The notes under the pieces are model-generated. The model saw nothing but the letters and a program-made list of their open reading frames with translations. It searched no databases and was not told the origin of the DNA. The translations under genes were made by a program, and so were the position numbers. From DASUCS01 sp041166385 (GTDB lineage: Bacteria; Actinomycetota; Acidimicrobiia; Acidimicrobiales; JACDCH01), in assembly GCA_041166385.1 (NCBI GenBank), contig JBEEFW010000021.1, positions 1 to 64,000 of the forward strand: 64,000 nt of DNA. The letters are read 5' to 3'. Positions 41,289 to 49,927 of this stretch are shown piece by piece. Positions within the stretch are counted from its first letter, which is position 1; every line of letters begins with the position of its first letter.

Positions 41289-42400
41289 CAGCGCAACGCC
41301 GCGATCGACGCTCGCAACTCGGCGGCGACGTCGATCGAGACGTGCTGCCGGTCGCGAACGACCGTTCGACCCCCGACCTCGACCTCGACCACGTCGGCCG
41401 CGGTAGCCGCCGCGACGATCATGGGCACCGGGTCGTCTGGATCGAAGCCCGCGAGCCGCACGCTGTCGAGATCGATCGCGCACCGGTCGACGGTGCCCGT
41501 CGCGGTGGCCAGGAGGTCGTGTGGCTGGTGCAGGCCCCGCCGCCCGGTCACGAGTCGCTCGTCGAGCTCGATGGCGCGCGCCTCCTCGAACAGATCGACG
41601 ACCGCATGCGAGTCCGTGCCGACGCGCAGCACGCAACCGGCGTCCGCCAATGCCGCCGCCGGTCCCACACCGTCGCCCAAGTCGCGCTCGGTCGTCGGGC
41701 ACAAGCACACCGATGTGCCAGTCGTCCCCAACAAGGTGATGTCGTCTGCCGTGACGTGCGTGCAGTGCACCGCCGTCGTCGATTGCCCGAGCACGCCACA
41801 CTCGTACGCAAGTTGCGTGGGCGTACGACCGGTGGCGGCCACGCATGCCTCGTTCTCGGCCGGCTGCTCGGAGAGATGGATGTGCAGCGGCACGCCTCGC
41901 CGCTGTGCCCATGTCGCGACGAACGCCATCGACGCGGCGTCGACGGCACGCACACTGTGGATGGCCGCACCGACGACGACGTCGGGGTTGGCGGCCGCCA
42001 CCTTCTCGGCGCGCGCCGCCCAACGTTCAGCGTCGCCGTCCGAGAATCGCTGCTGCACAGGATCGAGGTCAGCGCCGTCGAACCCTGCCCGCAAGTAGCA
42101 CGTGTCGAGCAGCACGAGCCGGATGCCCGCGCGTCGAGCGGCCTCGCAGATGGCGTCGTCCATCCCATCGGGCTGATGGAGGTAGTGGAACTCGTGCACG
42201 GTCGTGATGCCGGTGACCACCAACTCGGCGAACGAGGCCGTCGCCAGCGCGAGCAGCGAATCCGGATCGAGCCGCTCGACCAACGAGTACATGCCGGTGC
42301 GCCACGCCCAGAAGTCGTCACCGGCGGCGCGGCCGCGCAGCGCTCGGTGAAAGGCGTGCGAATGGGTGTCGACGAGTCCCGGCAACCAATGTGGATTCAT
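41288..42400 (-). CDS. hutF: Formimidoylglutamate deiminase (HutF)
   Basis: A 370-residue amidohydrolase that deaminates N-formimino-L-glutamate to N-formyl-L-glutamate and ammonia, the five-step Hut branch. Motifs: GLVDTHSHAFHRALRGRA, TGMYSLVERLDPDSL, VHEFHYLHQ, PLHIHLSEQPAENEACVAATGRTP and LRVGTDSHAVVDLFEEARAIE. It shares four bases (ATGA) with the upstream hutU stop. The use of HutF implies need for a deformylase (HutG) to finish the pathway. Assignment firm. Confidence 0.95.
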   Translation of the reverse strand: MNPHWLPGLVDTHSHAFHRALRGRAAGDDFWAWRTGMYSLVERLDPDSLLALATASFAELVVTGITTVHEFHYLHQPDGMDDAICEAARRAGIRLVLLDTCYLRAGFDGADLDPVQQRFSDGDAERWAARAEKVAAANPDVVVGAAIHSVRAVDAASMAFVATWAQRRGVPLHIHLSEQPAENEACVAATGRTPTQLAYECGVLGQSTTAVHCTHVTADDITLLGTTGTSVCLCPTTERDLGDGVGPAAALADAGCVLRVGTDSHAVVDLFEEARAIELDERLVTGRRGLHQPHDLLATATGTVDRCAIDLDSVRLAGFDPDDPVPMIVAAATAADVVEVEVGGRTVVRDRQHVSIDVAAELRASIAALR

Positions 42401-44052
42401 TGCTGCATGGGCAGGTGCATGCCGGTGTCGCGGGCGACGCGCAAGGCCTCCGGGTATCCCGCGTCCGCGTGGCGGGCCACGCCGCTGCCCGGATCGTTCG
42501 TGAGCACCCGCTCCAGCTTCTGCGCGGACAGCTCGGTGCCGTCGGCGACGACCACCATCCCGGCGTGGATGGAGCGACCGATGCCGACACCTCCGCCGTG
42601 ATGGATCGACACCCAGCTCGCACCGCTCGACGTGCTCAGCAGTGCGTTGAGCAGCGGCCAGTCGGCGATGGCATCGGAGCCGTCGCGCATCGCTTCCGTC
42701 TCGCGGTATGGCGAGGCAACGGATCCGGAGTCGAGATGGTCGCGGCCAATGACGATCGGTGCCTGTACACGTCCGCTGGCGACGAGCTCGTTGAACCGCA
42801 GCCCCATCCGTTCGCGTTCGCCGTAGCCGAGCCAGCAGATGCGCGCCGGAAGTCCCTGAAACGCGACTCGGTCCGACGCGAGACGGATCCAGCGGGCCAG
42901 CGGCTCGTTGTCGGGGAACTCCTCGAGCACGGCTTTGTCGGTGGCGCCGATGTCGGCCGGATCACCGGACAGCGCGGCCCACCGGAACGGTCCCTTGCCT
43001 TCGCAGAACAACGGGCGGATGTACGCGGGCAGGAACCCGGGATAGTCGAAGGCCCGCTCGAAGCCGCCGAGCTTGGCCTCGGGGCGCAGGCTGTTGCCGT
43101 AGTCGAAGACCTCGACGCCGCGATCGAGGAACGCCACCATGGCCTCGCAGTGCCGCGCCATCGACTCGCGCGCACGAGTGATGTACGTGGCCGGGTCGCT
43201 CGTTCGCAGCGCCGCGGCCTCTTCCAAGGACAGCCCCGCCGGGACGTAGCTCAGGGGATCATGCGCCGAGGTCTGGTCGGTGACGATGTCGATCGGCGCG
43301 TCGCGCGCGACGAGCGCGGGCAACACCTCCGCGGCGTTGCCGAGCAAACCGATCGACAGGGGGTGTCGGTCAGCGCGGGCTGCTTCGGCGCGGGCCAGCG
43401 CATCGTCGATGTCGTCGGCCACGACGTCGAGGTAGCGCGTCTCGACGCGGCGTTCGATCCGGTGCGGATCGACCTCCACCACGATGGCGACACCGCCGTT
43501 CATCGTCACCGCCAGCGGCTGCGCGCCGCCCATGCCGCCGAGTCCGGCCGTGACGGTGACCGTGCCGGCCAGCGTTCCGCCGAAGCGCTTCTCGGCGATC
43601 GCCGCGAAACATTCGTACGTCCCCTGCAGGATTCCCTGTGACCCGATGTAGATCCACGACCCGGCGGTCATCTGGCCGTACATCGTGAGCCCGAGCGCTT
43701 CGAGCCGGCGGAACTCCTCCCAGTTCGCCCACTCGGGAACGAGGTTCGAGTTGGCGATGAGCACGCGTGGCGCCCACTCGTGGGTGCGGAACACGGCGAC
43801 GGGTTTGCCGGATTGCACGAGCAGGGTCTCGTCGTCCTCCAAACCCCGCAGCGTCGCCACGATCGCGTCGAACGCCTCCCAGCTGCGCGCCGCTCGACCG
43901 GTCCCGCCGTAGACGACGAGGTCGTCGGGACGCTCGGCCACCTCAGGGTCGAGGTTGTTCATCAGCATGCGCAGCGCGGCCTCTTGCGCCCAGCCCTTGC
44001 AGGTGAGTTGCGACCCTCTTGGAGCCCGCACGACTCGCGCGCCGTCAGCCAA
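42397..44052 (-). CDS. hutU: Urocanate hydratase
   Basis: A 551-residue NAD-dependent urocanase that turns urocanate into imidazolone propionate. Landmarks: SQLTCKGWAQEAALRMLMNNLDPEVAE at the start, VYGGTGRAAR, GSQGILQGTYECF, VTAGLGGMGGAQPLAVTMNGG (NAD-binding), and DPADIGATDKAVLEEFPDNEPLARWI. I use TTG 44050-44052, which overlaps the hutH stop by eight bases and restores the usual length (about 550); GTG 44031 is an alternative. Assignment firm; start uncertain. Confidence 0.95.
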   Translation of the reverse strand: MADGARVVRAPRGSQLTCKGWAQEAALRMLMNNLDPEVAERPDDLVVYGGTGRAARSWEAFDAIVATLRGLEDDETLLVQSGKPVAVFRTHEWAPRVLIANSNLVPEWANWEEFRRLEALGLTMYGQMTAGSWIYIGSQGILQGTYECFAAIAEKRFGGTLAGTVTVTAGLGGMGGAQPLAVTMNGGVAIVVEVDPHRIERRVETRYLDVVADDIDDALARAEAARADRHPLSIGLLGNAAEVLPALVARDAPIDIVTDQTSAHDPLSYVPAGLSLEEAAALRTSDPATYITRARESMARHCEAMVAFLDRGVEVFDYGNSLRPEAKLGGFERAFDYPGFLPAYIRPLFCEGKGPFRWAALSGDPADIGATDKAVLEEFPDNEPLARWIRLASDRVAFQGLPARICWLGYGERERMGLRFNELVASGRVQAPIVIGRDHLDSGSVASPYRETEAMRDGSDAIADWPLLNALLSTSSGASWVSIHHGGGVGIGRSIHAGMVVVADGTELSAQKLERVLTNDPGSGVARHADAGYPEALRVARDTGMHLPMQQ

Positions 44053-45502
44053 GTGCGCCGACCTCCTGCTCGACCGCGGCGAGGAGCGTGCCCGCGGCGA
44101 CGAGCTGCGCCGCCGTTTCGAGCTCAGGCGACAGCATGCGGTCGGGCCCCGGACCGGGCACACCCCCGCTGCGCAGTGCCGCTATGGCCATGCCGGTGCC
44201 CGCGGCGGGTTGCAGTGGCGCCCGCAGATCCACCCCTCGGGCCGCGGTGACGAGTTCGATGGCCAGCACCTTCGTGAGATGGTCCAGCGCGACGCGCAGC
44301 TTGCGCGCGGCCGCCCACCCCATCGACACGTGGTCTTCTTGCATCGCGGAGGTCGGGATGCTGTCCACGCTCGCGGGCGCAGCGATGCGCTTGCACTTCG
44401 CCACCAGCGCGGCGGCGGTGTACTGGCCGATCATCAATCCGCTGTCGACGCCCGGCTCGTGCGCCAGGAATGGGGGCAGCCCTTGACTGCGCGACGCGTC
44501 GAGGAAGCGATCGATGCGGCGCTCGCTCATCGAGGCGACATCAGCGACGACGATCGCCAGCAAGTCGCAGGCATGCGCCAGTGGGGCACCGTGGAAGTTG
44601 CCGACCGACTCCACCCGTCCGTCGGGGAGCACAACGGGATTGTCGATCGCGGACGCCAGCTCGCGATCGGCGCAGGCCTCGGCGAACGCGAGGGCATCCC
44701 GCGCCGCGCCATGGACCTGCGGCGCGCAGCGCAACGAGTACGCGTCCTGCACCCGCGTGTCGCCGGTGCGGTGCGACGCGACGATCGGTGATCCTTCGAG
44801 CAGCTTCCGCAGGTTCGCGGCCGATACCTGTTGACCCGGGTGCGGACGCAGCACGATGAGGTCAGCCGCAAAGGCGCGGTCGGTGCCGAGTAGCCCTTCC
44901 ACGCTCATGGCCGCGGCGACGTCGGCGGTGCGTAGGAGCCTCGAGAGGTCGACGCATGCGAGCACCAACATGCCGAGCATGCCGTCGGTGCCGTTGATGA
45001 GCGCGAGCCCCTCCTTGGCCTCGAGCGGCAGATCGAGCGCGGCGGCCACGTGCGCCAGCGGCGCGAGATCGCCACTGCAACCGAGCGAGCCGAACTCCGG
45101 GACGTTGGGCAGCCGCTCGTCGTCGAGCAGTGACAGCAATGCCTTCGCCAGGTCGGGCCGCGCCCCGGTGACGCCGGTGGCCATCGTGCGCGCCCGCAGC
45201 AGGATCATCGCGCGCACGACCTCCGGCTCGACCGGAGGGCCAAGACCGGCGGCGTGCGACGCGATCAGCGACTGCTGCAGTCGGGCGCGTTGTTCCGCGG
45301 GAATGTGGGTGGTGGCGAGCCCGCCGAAGCCGGTCGAGATGCCGTAAACGGGTTCGTCCGACGCCGCCATCGCGTCGACGTGGGCGCGTGTTGCGGAAAT
45401 GGTGGCGATGGCTTCGTCGGACAGCACCACGTCGGCACCGTCACGCGCCACCGCCACCACGTCGTCCCGGGTCAACCCCTGAGGACGCAGCACGACCGAC
45501 AC
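44045..45502 (-). CDS. hutH: Histidine ammonia-lyase
   Basis: A 485-residue aromatic amino acid lyase, starting at GTG 45500-45502, that makes urocanate and ammonia from histidine. VYGISTGFGGLATTHIP, the MIO-forming region EFGSLGCSGDLAPLAHVAAALDL, QVHGAARDAL, IDNPVVLPDG and GNFHGAPLAHACDLL mark the family. The MIO triad reads CSG where ASG is usual; the cyclisation should still be possible. First gene of the hut operon. A 36-base gap separates it from the gene at 45539. Confidence 0.95.
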   Translation of the reverse strand: MSVVLRPQGLTRDDVVAVARDGADVVLSDEAIATISATRAHVDAMAASDEPVYGISTGFGGLATTHIPAEQRARLQQSLIASHAAGLGPPVEPEVVRAMILLRARTMATGVTGARPDLAKALLSLLDDERLPNVPEFGSLGCSGDLAPLAHVAAALDLPLEAKEGLALINGTDGMLGMLVLACVDLSRLLRTADVAAAMSVEGLLGTDRAFAADLIVLRPHPGQQVSAANLRKLLEGSPIVASHRTGDTRVQDAYSLRCAPQVHGAARDALAFAEACADRELASAIDNPVVLPDGRVESVGNFHGAPLAHACDLLAIVVADVASMSERRIDRFLDASRSQGLPPFLAHEPGVDSGLMIGQYTAAALVAKCKRIAAPASVDSIPTSAMQEDHVSMGWAAARKLRVALDHLTKVLAIELVTAARGVDLRAPLQPAAGTGMAIAALRSGGVPGPGPDRMLSPELETAAQLVAAGTLLAAVEQEVGALG

Positions 45503-45538
45503 GGTGGCGACCGTAGCCAGTCGTTGACCTCGATGTCG

Positions 45539-45832
45539 CTAGGTCTCGTCGCGCAGGACGTCGAGGTTGCGGAACAGCGGAGGCCCGTCGCAGATCTTCT
45601 GTAGCGAAGCGGCGAACTCGGCGGTCTCGGGCCGACTCGAGTTCTCCATCGCGGCCTCGTACGACGGGAACTCGACGATCTGGAGGTACGTGTTGGCGTT
45701 GTCCCGGTCTCGAGTCTGCATGCCGCGCGTGGTGGTGCGGGAGCCCTCGGTGCTCTTCAGGAATTCGTCGAGCGTCTTGTTGAACCCGTCGATGTCCTGC
45801 GTCTTGAACTCGATGATCTGCACGAATTTCAT
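45539..45832 (-). CDS. Small ABM-like conserved protein
   Basis: A 97-residue protein: KFVQIIEFKTQDIDGFNKTLDEFLKSTEGSRTTTRGMQTRDRDNANTYLQIVEFPSYEAAMENSSRPETAEFAASLQKICDGPPLFRNLDVLRD. The pattern of strand-helix-strand with YLQIVEFPSYEAAMENS is typical of dimeric alpha-beta barrel proteins of the antibiotic-monooxygenase type. ATG 45830-45832 has GGAGGAG upstream. It reads in the same direction as the operon above it, 40 bases after the VOC gene stop. Reaction unknown. Confidence 0.8.
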   Translation of the reverse strand: MKFVQIIEFKTQDIDGFNKTLDEFLKSTEGSRTTTRGMQTRDRDNANTYLQIVEFPSYEAAMENSSRPETAEFAASLQKICDGPPLFRNLDVLRDET

Positions 45833-45872
45833 GGCCGCTCCTCCGTTGTCCACCGTTCTGGCCGCGGCCACC

Positions 45873-46571
45873 CTAGGACGATGTCGGCGTGGCTGACGGC
45901 GGGCGGAACGTCACCCCGCAGATCGTCACCTCGTGCTCGAAGTCGGTGAGCTCGACGACGGCGATGCCTTCATCGCTGGAATCGTCTGCCGGCTCGAAGC
46001 GGATGCCGTGCTCGTCGAGCGACGCGTCGAGGATGCCGGCCCACGCCCGAGCCGCGGCGTCGACGTCGACGACCCGAACGACGAGCCCGGCGAGCCGCGG
46101 CGTCGGGTGAAGGCCGGCGGGCGCGCCCTCGATCCATCGGGGTCCGGCCCAGCGCCATGACGCCGGGATGGCGGGCGTGTCGAAGGAGACGATCGCCCCG
46201 CGCACGTCGGCCGGATGCAGGTGGGTCCCCGAGATGTCCGGCAGGTCGGCCTGCCACACGACGCGCAGGCCCATTGCCGCGGCGCGTCGCCGCGTCCGCT
46301 CCGTGTCCGCGACCTGGAAGATCGCCATGTACCCGGCATCGCCGCCGCGCCGTTGGAGGTAGCGGCCGGCGGTGGTGCCGTCGACCGCGGGCGACACCAC
46401 TTCGAGGAACGTGTCGCCGATCTCGTAGACCGCGTTCGTCAGGCCGAACTCGGCGACGCCTGGGTCCACGAACGGATCGTGCAGGCCGAGCTCGTCCTCG
46501 ATCCGCGCGCAGGCCGCCTCGAGATCGGCCGCCACCAGCGCGACCTGACGCAACCGCGGAAGCGCCATCAT
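45873..46571 (-). CDS. VOC-family protein, two-domain type
   Basis: A 232-residue protein with two glyoxalase-like halves: LRQVALVAADLEAACARIEDELGLHDPFVDPGVAEFGLTNAVYEIGDTFLEVVSPAVDGTTAGRYLQRRGGDAGYMAIFQV, and LAGLVVRVVDVDAAARAWAGILDASLD ... IRFEP. The first half keeps a Glu ligand in FLEVVSP. ATG 46569-46571 shares four bases (ATGA) with the tryptophanase-family stop. Reaction unknown; the operon context points to a product of amino-acid breakdown. Confidence 0.88.
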   Translation of the reverse strand: MMALPRLRQVALVAADLEAACARIEDELGLHDPFVDPGVAEFGLTNAVYEIGDTFLEVVSPAVDGTTAGRYLQRRGGDAGYMAIFQVADTERTRRRAAAMGLRVVWQADLPDISGTHLHPADVRGAIVSFDTPAIPASWRWAGPRWIEGAPAGLHPTPRLAGLVVRVVDVDAAARAWAGILDASLDEHGIRFEPADDSSDEGIAVVELTDFEHEVTICGVTFRPPSATPTSS

Positions 46572-47941
46572 GAGAGCGGCTCGAAGCGGGCGGTGAAGTG
46601 ACGCAACGCCTTCGGTTGGTCGACGATGCGATAGCCGGGAAGGTCCTTGGCTCGCGCCGCCACGTCGATGCACACCTCGATCACGTAGTCGATGTGGCTC
46701 TGCGTGTACGTGCGACGCGGGATGGCGAGCCGCACGAGATCGAGGTTCGCGGGGTGCTCGGTGCCATCGGGATGCAGGCCGAACATCACCGTCCCGATCT
46801 CGCACGCTCGAATGCCGCCGGCCTCGTACAACGCAACGGCGAGTGCTTGGCCGGGATAGTGCAGCGGCGGGATGTGCGGGAGCAGGGACCGAGCGTCGAT
46901 GTACACCGCATGTCCGCCGATGGGCCGCACCACCGGTACACCCGCGGCGACGAGCGCGTCGCCGAGGTAGCCCGTCGAGCGGATGCGATACCGCAGGTAG
47001 TCGTGGTCGACCACCTCGCGCAGACCCTGCGCGATCGCTTCGAGATCGCGGCCCGCGAGCCCGCCGTACGTCGGGAAGCCTTCAGTGAGGATGAGCAGGT
47101 TGCGGCAGCGCTCGGCGATGTCGTCGTCGTCCAGTGCGAGCCAGCCACCGATGTTCGCCAAGCCATCCTTCTTGGCACTCATCGTCATGCCGTCGGCCAG
47201 CGCCGCCATCTCTTGCACGATCTCGCGGACGCTGCGGTCGGCGTGGCCGGGCTCGCGCTCCTTGATGAACCACGCGTTCTCGGCGAACCGGCAGGCGTCG
47301 AGGAACAGCGGGATGTGGAACCGATCGCACAACGCACGCACGCCCCGCAGGTTTTCGAGCGAGACGGGCTGGCCGCCGCCGGAGTTGTTCGTGACCGTGA
47401 CGAACACCACCGGGATGTCGGTGCTCCGAGCTGACAGCAACGCCTCGAGCGCGGACAGGTCCATGTTGCCCTTGAAGGGATGCAGCGCCGCAGGGTCGAG
47501 GCCCTCGGCGATCACCAGGTCGACGGCTTCGGCGCCCGTGGCTTCGACGTTCGCCCGCGTCGTGTCGAAGTGCGTGTTGTTCGGAACGATCTTCCCTGGC
47601 CCGCCGATCACGCCGAACAGGATCTTCTCGGCCGCACGACCCTGGTGTGTCGGGATCACGTGCCGGAACGGAAACAGCTCCTGCACGCTGGCGAGGAAGC
47701 GGAACCACGACGGCGACCCGGCGTAGCTCTCGTCGCCGCGCTGGATGCCGGCCCACTGGTCGCGCGACATCGCTCCGGTGCCCGAGTCGGTGAGGAGATC
47801 GATCAGCACATCGTCCGAGTGGATGCTGAAGAGGTTGAAGCCGGCCTCGCGCAACGCGCGCTGCCGGTCCTCGATCGTCGTGAGCTTCAGCGGCTCCACG
47901 GAGTGGATCCGGAACGGCTCGATGATCGTGCGAAAGGCCAT
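46568..47941 (-). CDS. Beta-eliminating lyase: tryptophanase / tyrosine phenol-lyase family
   Basis: A 457-residue PLP enzyme that splits aromatic amino acids to indole or phenol plus pyruvate and ammonia. Features: SYAGSPSWFRFLASVQELFPF, THQGRAAEKIL, FVTVTNNSGGGQPVSLENLRGVR, LDACRFAENAWFIKE, MTMSAKKDGLANIGGW (Schiff-base Lys), and C-terminal ACEIGTVMFG, RRTYTQSHIDYV, LRHFTARF. The ACEIG and TYTQ..H.D patterns are closer to tryptophanase than to tyrosine phenol-lyase, but specificity must be tested. Coupled to the VOC gene; the cupin gene lies directly upstream. Confidence 0.9.
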   Translation of the reverse strand: MAFRTIIEPFRIHSVEPLKLTTIEDRQRALREAGFNLFSIHSDDVLIDLLTDSGTGAMSRDQWAGIQRGDESYAGSPSWFRFLASVQELFPFRHVIPTHQGRAAEKILFGVIGGPGKIVPNNTHFDTTRANVEATGAEAVDLVIAEGLDPAALHPFKGNMDLSALEALLSARSTDIPVVFVTVTNNSGGGQPVSLENLRGVRALCDRFHIPLFLDACRFAENAWFIKEREPGHADRSVREIVQEMAALADGMTMSAKKDGLANIGGWLALDDDDIAERCRNLLILTEGFPTYGGLAGRDLEAIAQGLREVVDHDYLRYRIRSTGYLGDALVAAGVPVVRPIGGHAVYIDARSLLPHIPPLHYPGQALAVALYEAGGIRACEIGTVMFGLHPDGTEHPANLDLVRLAIPRRTYTQSHIDYVIEVCIDVAARAKDLPGYRIVDQPKALRHFTARFEPLS

Positions 47942-47943
47942 CG

Positions 47944-48495
47944 CTAGCCGGGCGCGGCGGAGTTCGAGTCTTCGAACTGCTTGAGCACGCGCGCCATGTC
48001 GTACGGCTCCTCGGTCAACGTCGCCGGGTTCCACTGGCTGCGGGGTTGTTGCACGAAGTCGCCGCCGTACACGTGGAGCGCGCCGGTGTAGGAACGCAGG
48101 GGGTTCGTCACGGAGTGGATCGCGTCGTCGCCGAGCATGAGCACGTCGCGTTCACGTAGCTCCTTGCCGCCCGACTCCGCCACTGTTCCGCCGTCACGCC
48201 GGAAGAAGGCGTTGTCCTCCTGCCCGGCGTAGATCCCGATGGCCGCCCACATCCGGTGATCGTGAGGCTGGAGGCGCATGCCTGGGCCCCACACGACGTT
48301 GAGGACCGTGAGCTCGTCGGTGTTGTGGACCAGCGTGATGCCGGCGTGGTGGTGGTCGAGCGCATCAGCCACACTCGCGGCGTCCGCCACCGCTCTCGTC
48401 AGCACCTCCCGGATCGCTCGACGGGGCTCCGACTCAGTCAGCGCCTGCTGGCACTCGGTGACGAACTCTTCGACGACGAACACGGCGCCCATCAT
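47944..48495 (-). CDS. Cupin, cysteine dioxygenase-like
   Basis: A 183-residue cupin: LVHNTDELTVLNVVWGPGMRLQPHDHRMWAAIGIYAGQEDNAFFRRDGGTVAESGGKELRERDVLMLGDDAIHSVTNPLRSYTGALHVYGGDF. The His pair in QPHDH and the later H in IHSVTN form a 3-His iron site like that of cysteine dioxygenase. First gene of the operon with the tryptophanase-like enzyme (2 bases apart) and VOC protein. It could oxidise a thiol or the lyase product. Start may be any of 48495, 48492 or 48483. Confidence 0.82.
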   Translation of the reverse strand: MMGAVFVVEEFVTECQQALTESEPRRAIREVLTRAVADAASVADALDHHHAGITLVHNTDELTVLNVVWGPGMRLQPHDHRMWAAIGIYAGQEDNAFFRRDGGTVAESGGKELRERDVLMLGDDAIHSVTNPLRSYTGALHVYGGDFVQQPRSQWNPATLTEEPYDMARVLKQFEDSNSAAPG

Positions 48496-48540
48496 CGCGT
48501 CGAATGCCGGGCGCTCGCCTCCAGCCGACCGGACCAGTGG

Positions 48541-49125
48541 TCATCGGTGCTCCGCTACATGGCGCTCGAGGGCCGTGAGGTACCCCGCAATCGCGCGGCG
48601 TTGGAACTGGGTCACGACAGGAGCAGCGAGGCGCATCAGCAGGTTGCCCGGGCCCGCTTGCACGGTGATGGTCGCTCTCACCTCGCCATCTGGCCTGAGC
48701 TCGATGACGAAGCCCTCCTCGCCGCGCTCGGGATGGCCCGGCAGCGTGCCGTAGGCGAACCCGAAACGGTCACGCTCGTCCAGGATCTGCACGACGCGAT
48801 CCGGTGCGATCATCGTGAAGGGCCCGATCGGCAGTACGACCAGCACGGTGGCGCCCTGCTCGAGCGCGGCGTCAGACGGGTGGATCTGCGCACCGATGCC
48901 ACGTTGTGGCGCCCAGACGCGTAGCCCGGCAACAGCATGGGCGAAGTCCGCGTCGCCGTCGCCGACGCGTCGGTGCGCCGCCCAACCCACGCCGCGCAAT
49001 GTGATGCCGACATCGTCGTAGTTCACGGCCGCCTCGCGAGCAGCCAACAACGTGCGGTCGAGTTCGTCGCGCGAAGGACGGCCGATCGAGACACCGAACG
49101 TCGTCAGGCGCAGCCATCCGCTCAC
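48541..49125 (-). CDS. DUF1990 family protein
   Basis: A 194-residue protein starting at GTG 49123-49125: SGWLRLTTFGVSIGRPSRDELDRTLLAAREAAVNYDDVGITLRG, RVWAPQRGIGAQIHP, LPIGPFTMIAPDRVVQILDERDRFGFAYGTLPGHPERGEEGFVIEL. This matches the DUF1990 family, of the Bet v1/polyketide-cyclase-like fold, common in actinomycetes and plants. It is divergent from a MerR gene over a 37-base gap, so the regulator may control it. Ligand unknown. Confidence 0.88.
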   Translation of the reverse strand: MSGWLRLTTFGVSIGRPSRDELDRTLLAAREAAVNYDDVGITLRGVGWAAHRRVGDGDADFAHAVAGLRVWAPQRGIGAQIHPSDAALEQGATVLVVLPIGPFTMIAPDRVVQILDERDRFGFAYGTLPGHPERGEEGFVIELRPDGEVRATITVQAGPGNLLMRLAAPVVTQFQRRAIAGYLTALERHVAEHR

Positions 49126-49127
49126 GA

Positions 49128-49157
49128 TTGATACGCTAACATTTGGTCTCATATTAG
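49128..49157 (+). promoter_or_regulatory. Promoter with dyad for the MerR gene
   Basis: A -35 TTGATA (49128-49133) and -10 TATTAG (49152-49157) lie 18 bases apart. The stretch 49136-49157 (CTAA-c-AT-N8-AT-a-TTAG) has dyad symmetry, as MerR operators do. The predicted transcript would start at about 49164, close to the first in-frame ATG (49163). The divergent DUF1990 start is only 3 bases away, so the site may affect both. Confidence 0.45.
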
Positions 49158-49162
49158 TCACT

Positions 49163-49927
49163 ATGACATTCGCTACGGTGTCGCCGATGGACGAGGGCTC
49201 CACGGGTATGCGCCTGGACGATCTCGCCCAGCGCTCCGGTGTGGCGTCCACGACCATTCGCCTCTACCAGACCCGCGGCTTGCTCCCGGGCCCAGCGCTC
49301 GTCGGGCGCACGGGCTACTACGACGACGGTCACCTCGTCCGGTTGCGCCTCATCAGTCGGCTGCAGGAGGACGGCTTCTCGCTGTCAGGGATCGCGCGGC
49401 TGCTCGAGAGCTGGGAGCAAGGGCTCGACCTGGCGGACGTCGTCGGCGTCGAGGAGCAACTCGACGCGTTGCTCAGGCGCCGCCACGAAGTCGTGTTGAC
49501 ACCCGCCGAACTGGCCGCCCGCTTGCCGGCCGACGCAGTGAGCCCTGACATGCTGCAGCGCGCGAGCGCGCTCGGCGTGATTGCGCCGACCGACGACGGC
49601 CGCTTTCGGATTCCCGATCAGCGCTTCCTCGACATTGGCTCAGCGCTCGCCGACCTCGGCATTCCTTCCGATGTGATCCTCGACGAGTGGGACGCGCTCG
49701 TGGCCACGACCGATGGCATCGCCGATCGCTTCATCGGGCTCTTCGAGCAGTACCTGTTGCCGTCGGACTGGCGTCGCGAACTCGACGCCGATCGCGCCCG
49801 CGAGCTGGCCCGCACGTTGGCACGGCTGCATCAACTCGCGGCACAGGTGCTCACAACGGCACTCGACTCCTCGATCTCGAAGCTCGGTAGCCAGCGCATC
49901 GGCGAGTTGTTTCCCGAGCACGACTGA
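49163..49927 (+). CDS. MerR-family regulator
   Basis: About 254 residues. The winged helix-turn-helix RLDDLAQRSGVASTTIRLYQTRGLLPGPALVGRTGYYDDGHLVRLRLISRLQEDGFSLSGIARLLESWEQG is the MerR DNA-binding and linker region. The rest is a helical ligand-binding or dimerisation domain with no Cys cluster, so metals are unlikely ligands. Starts at 49163, 49187 and 49208 are all in frame; the last has GAGGG upstream and begins right at the DNA-binding domain, and may be the true one. Overlaps the next gene by a base. Confidence 0.88.
   Translation: MTFATVSPMDEGSTGMRLDDLAQRSGVASTTIRLYQTRGLLPGPALVGRTGYYDDGHLVRLRLISRLQEDGFSLSGIARLLESWEQGLDLADVVGVEEQLDALLRRRHEVVLTPAELAARLPADAVSPDMLQRASALGVIAPTDDGRFRIPDQRFLDIGSALADLGIPSDVILDEWDALVATTDGIADRFIGLFEQYLLPSDWRRELDADRARELARTLARLHQLAAQVLTTALDSSISKLGSQRIGELFPEHD

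Noticed and set aside
47942..48540. tnaC-like leader peptide upstream of the tryptophanase gene
   Set aside because: The lyase gene is second in its operon, directly behind a cupin gene; no small Trp-rich frame with leader layout was found.
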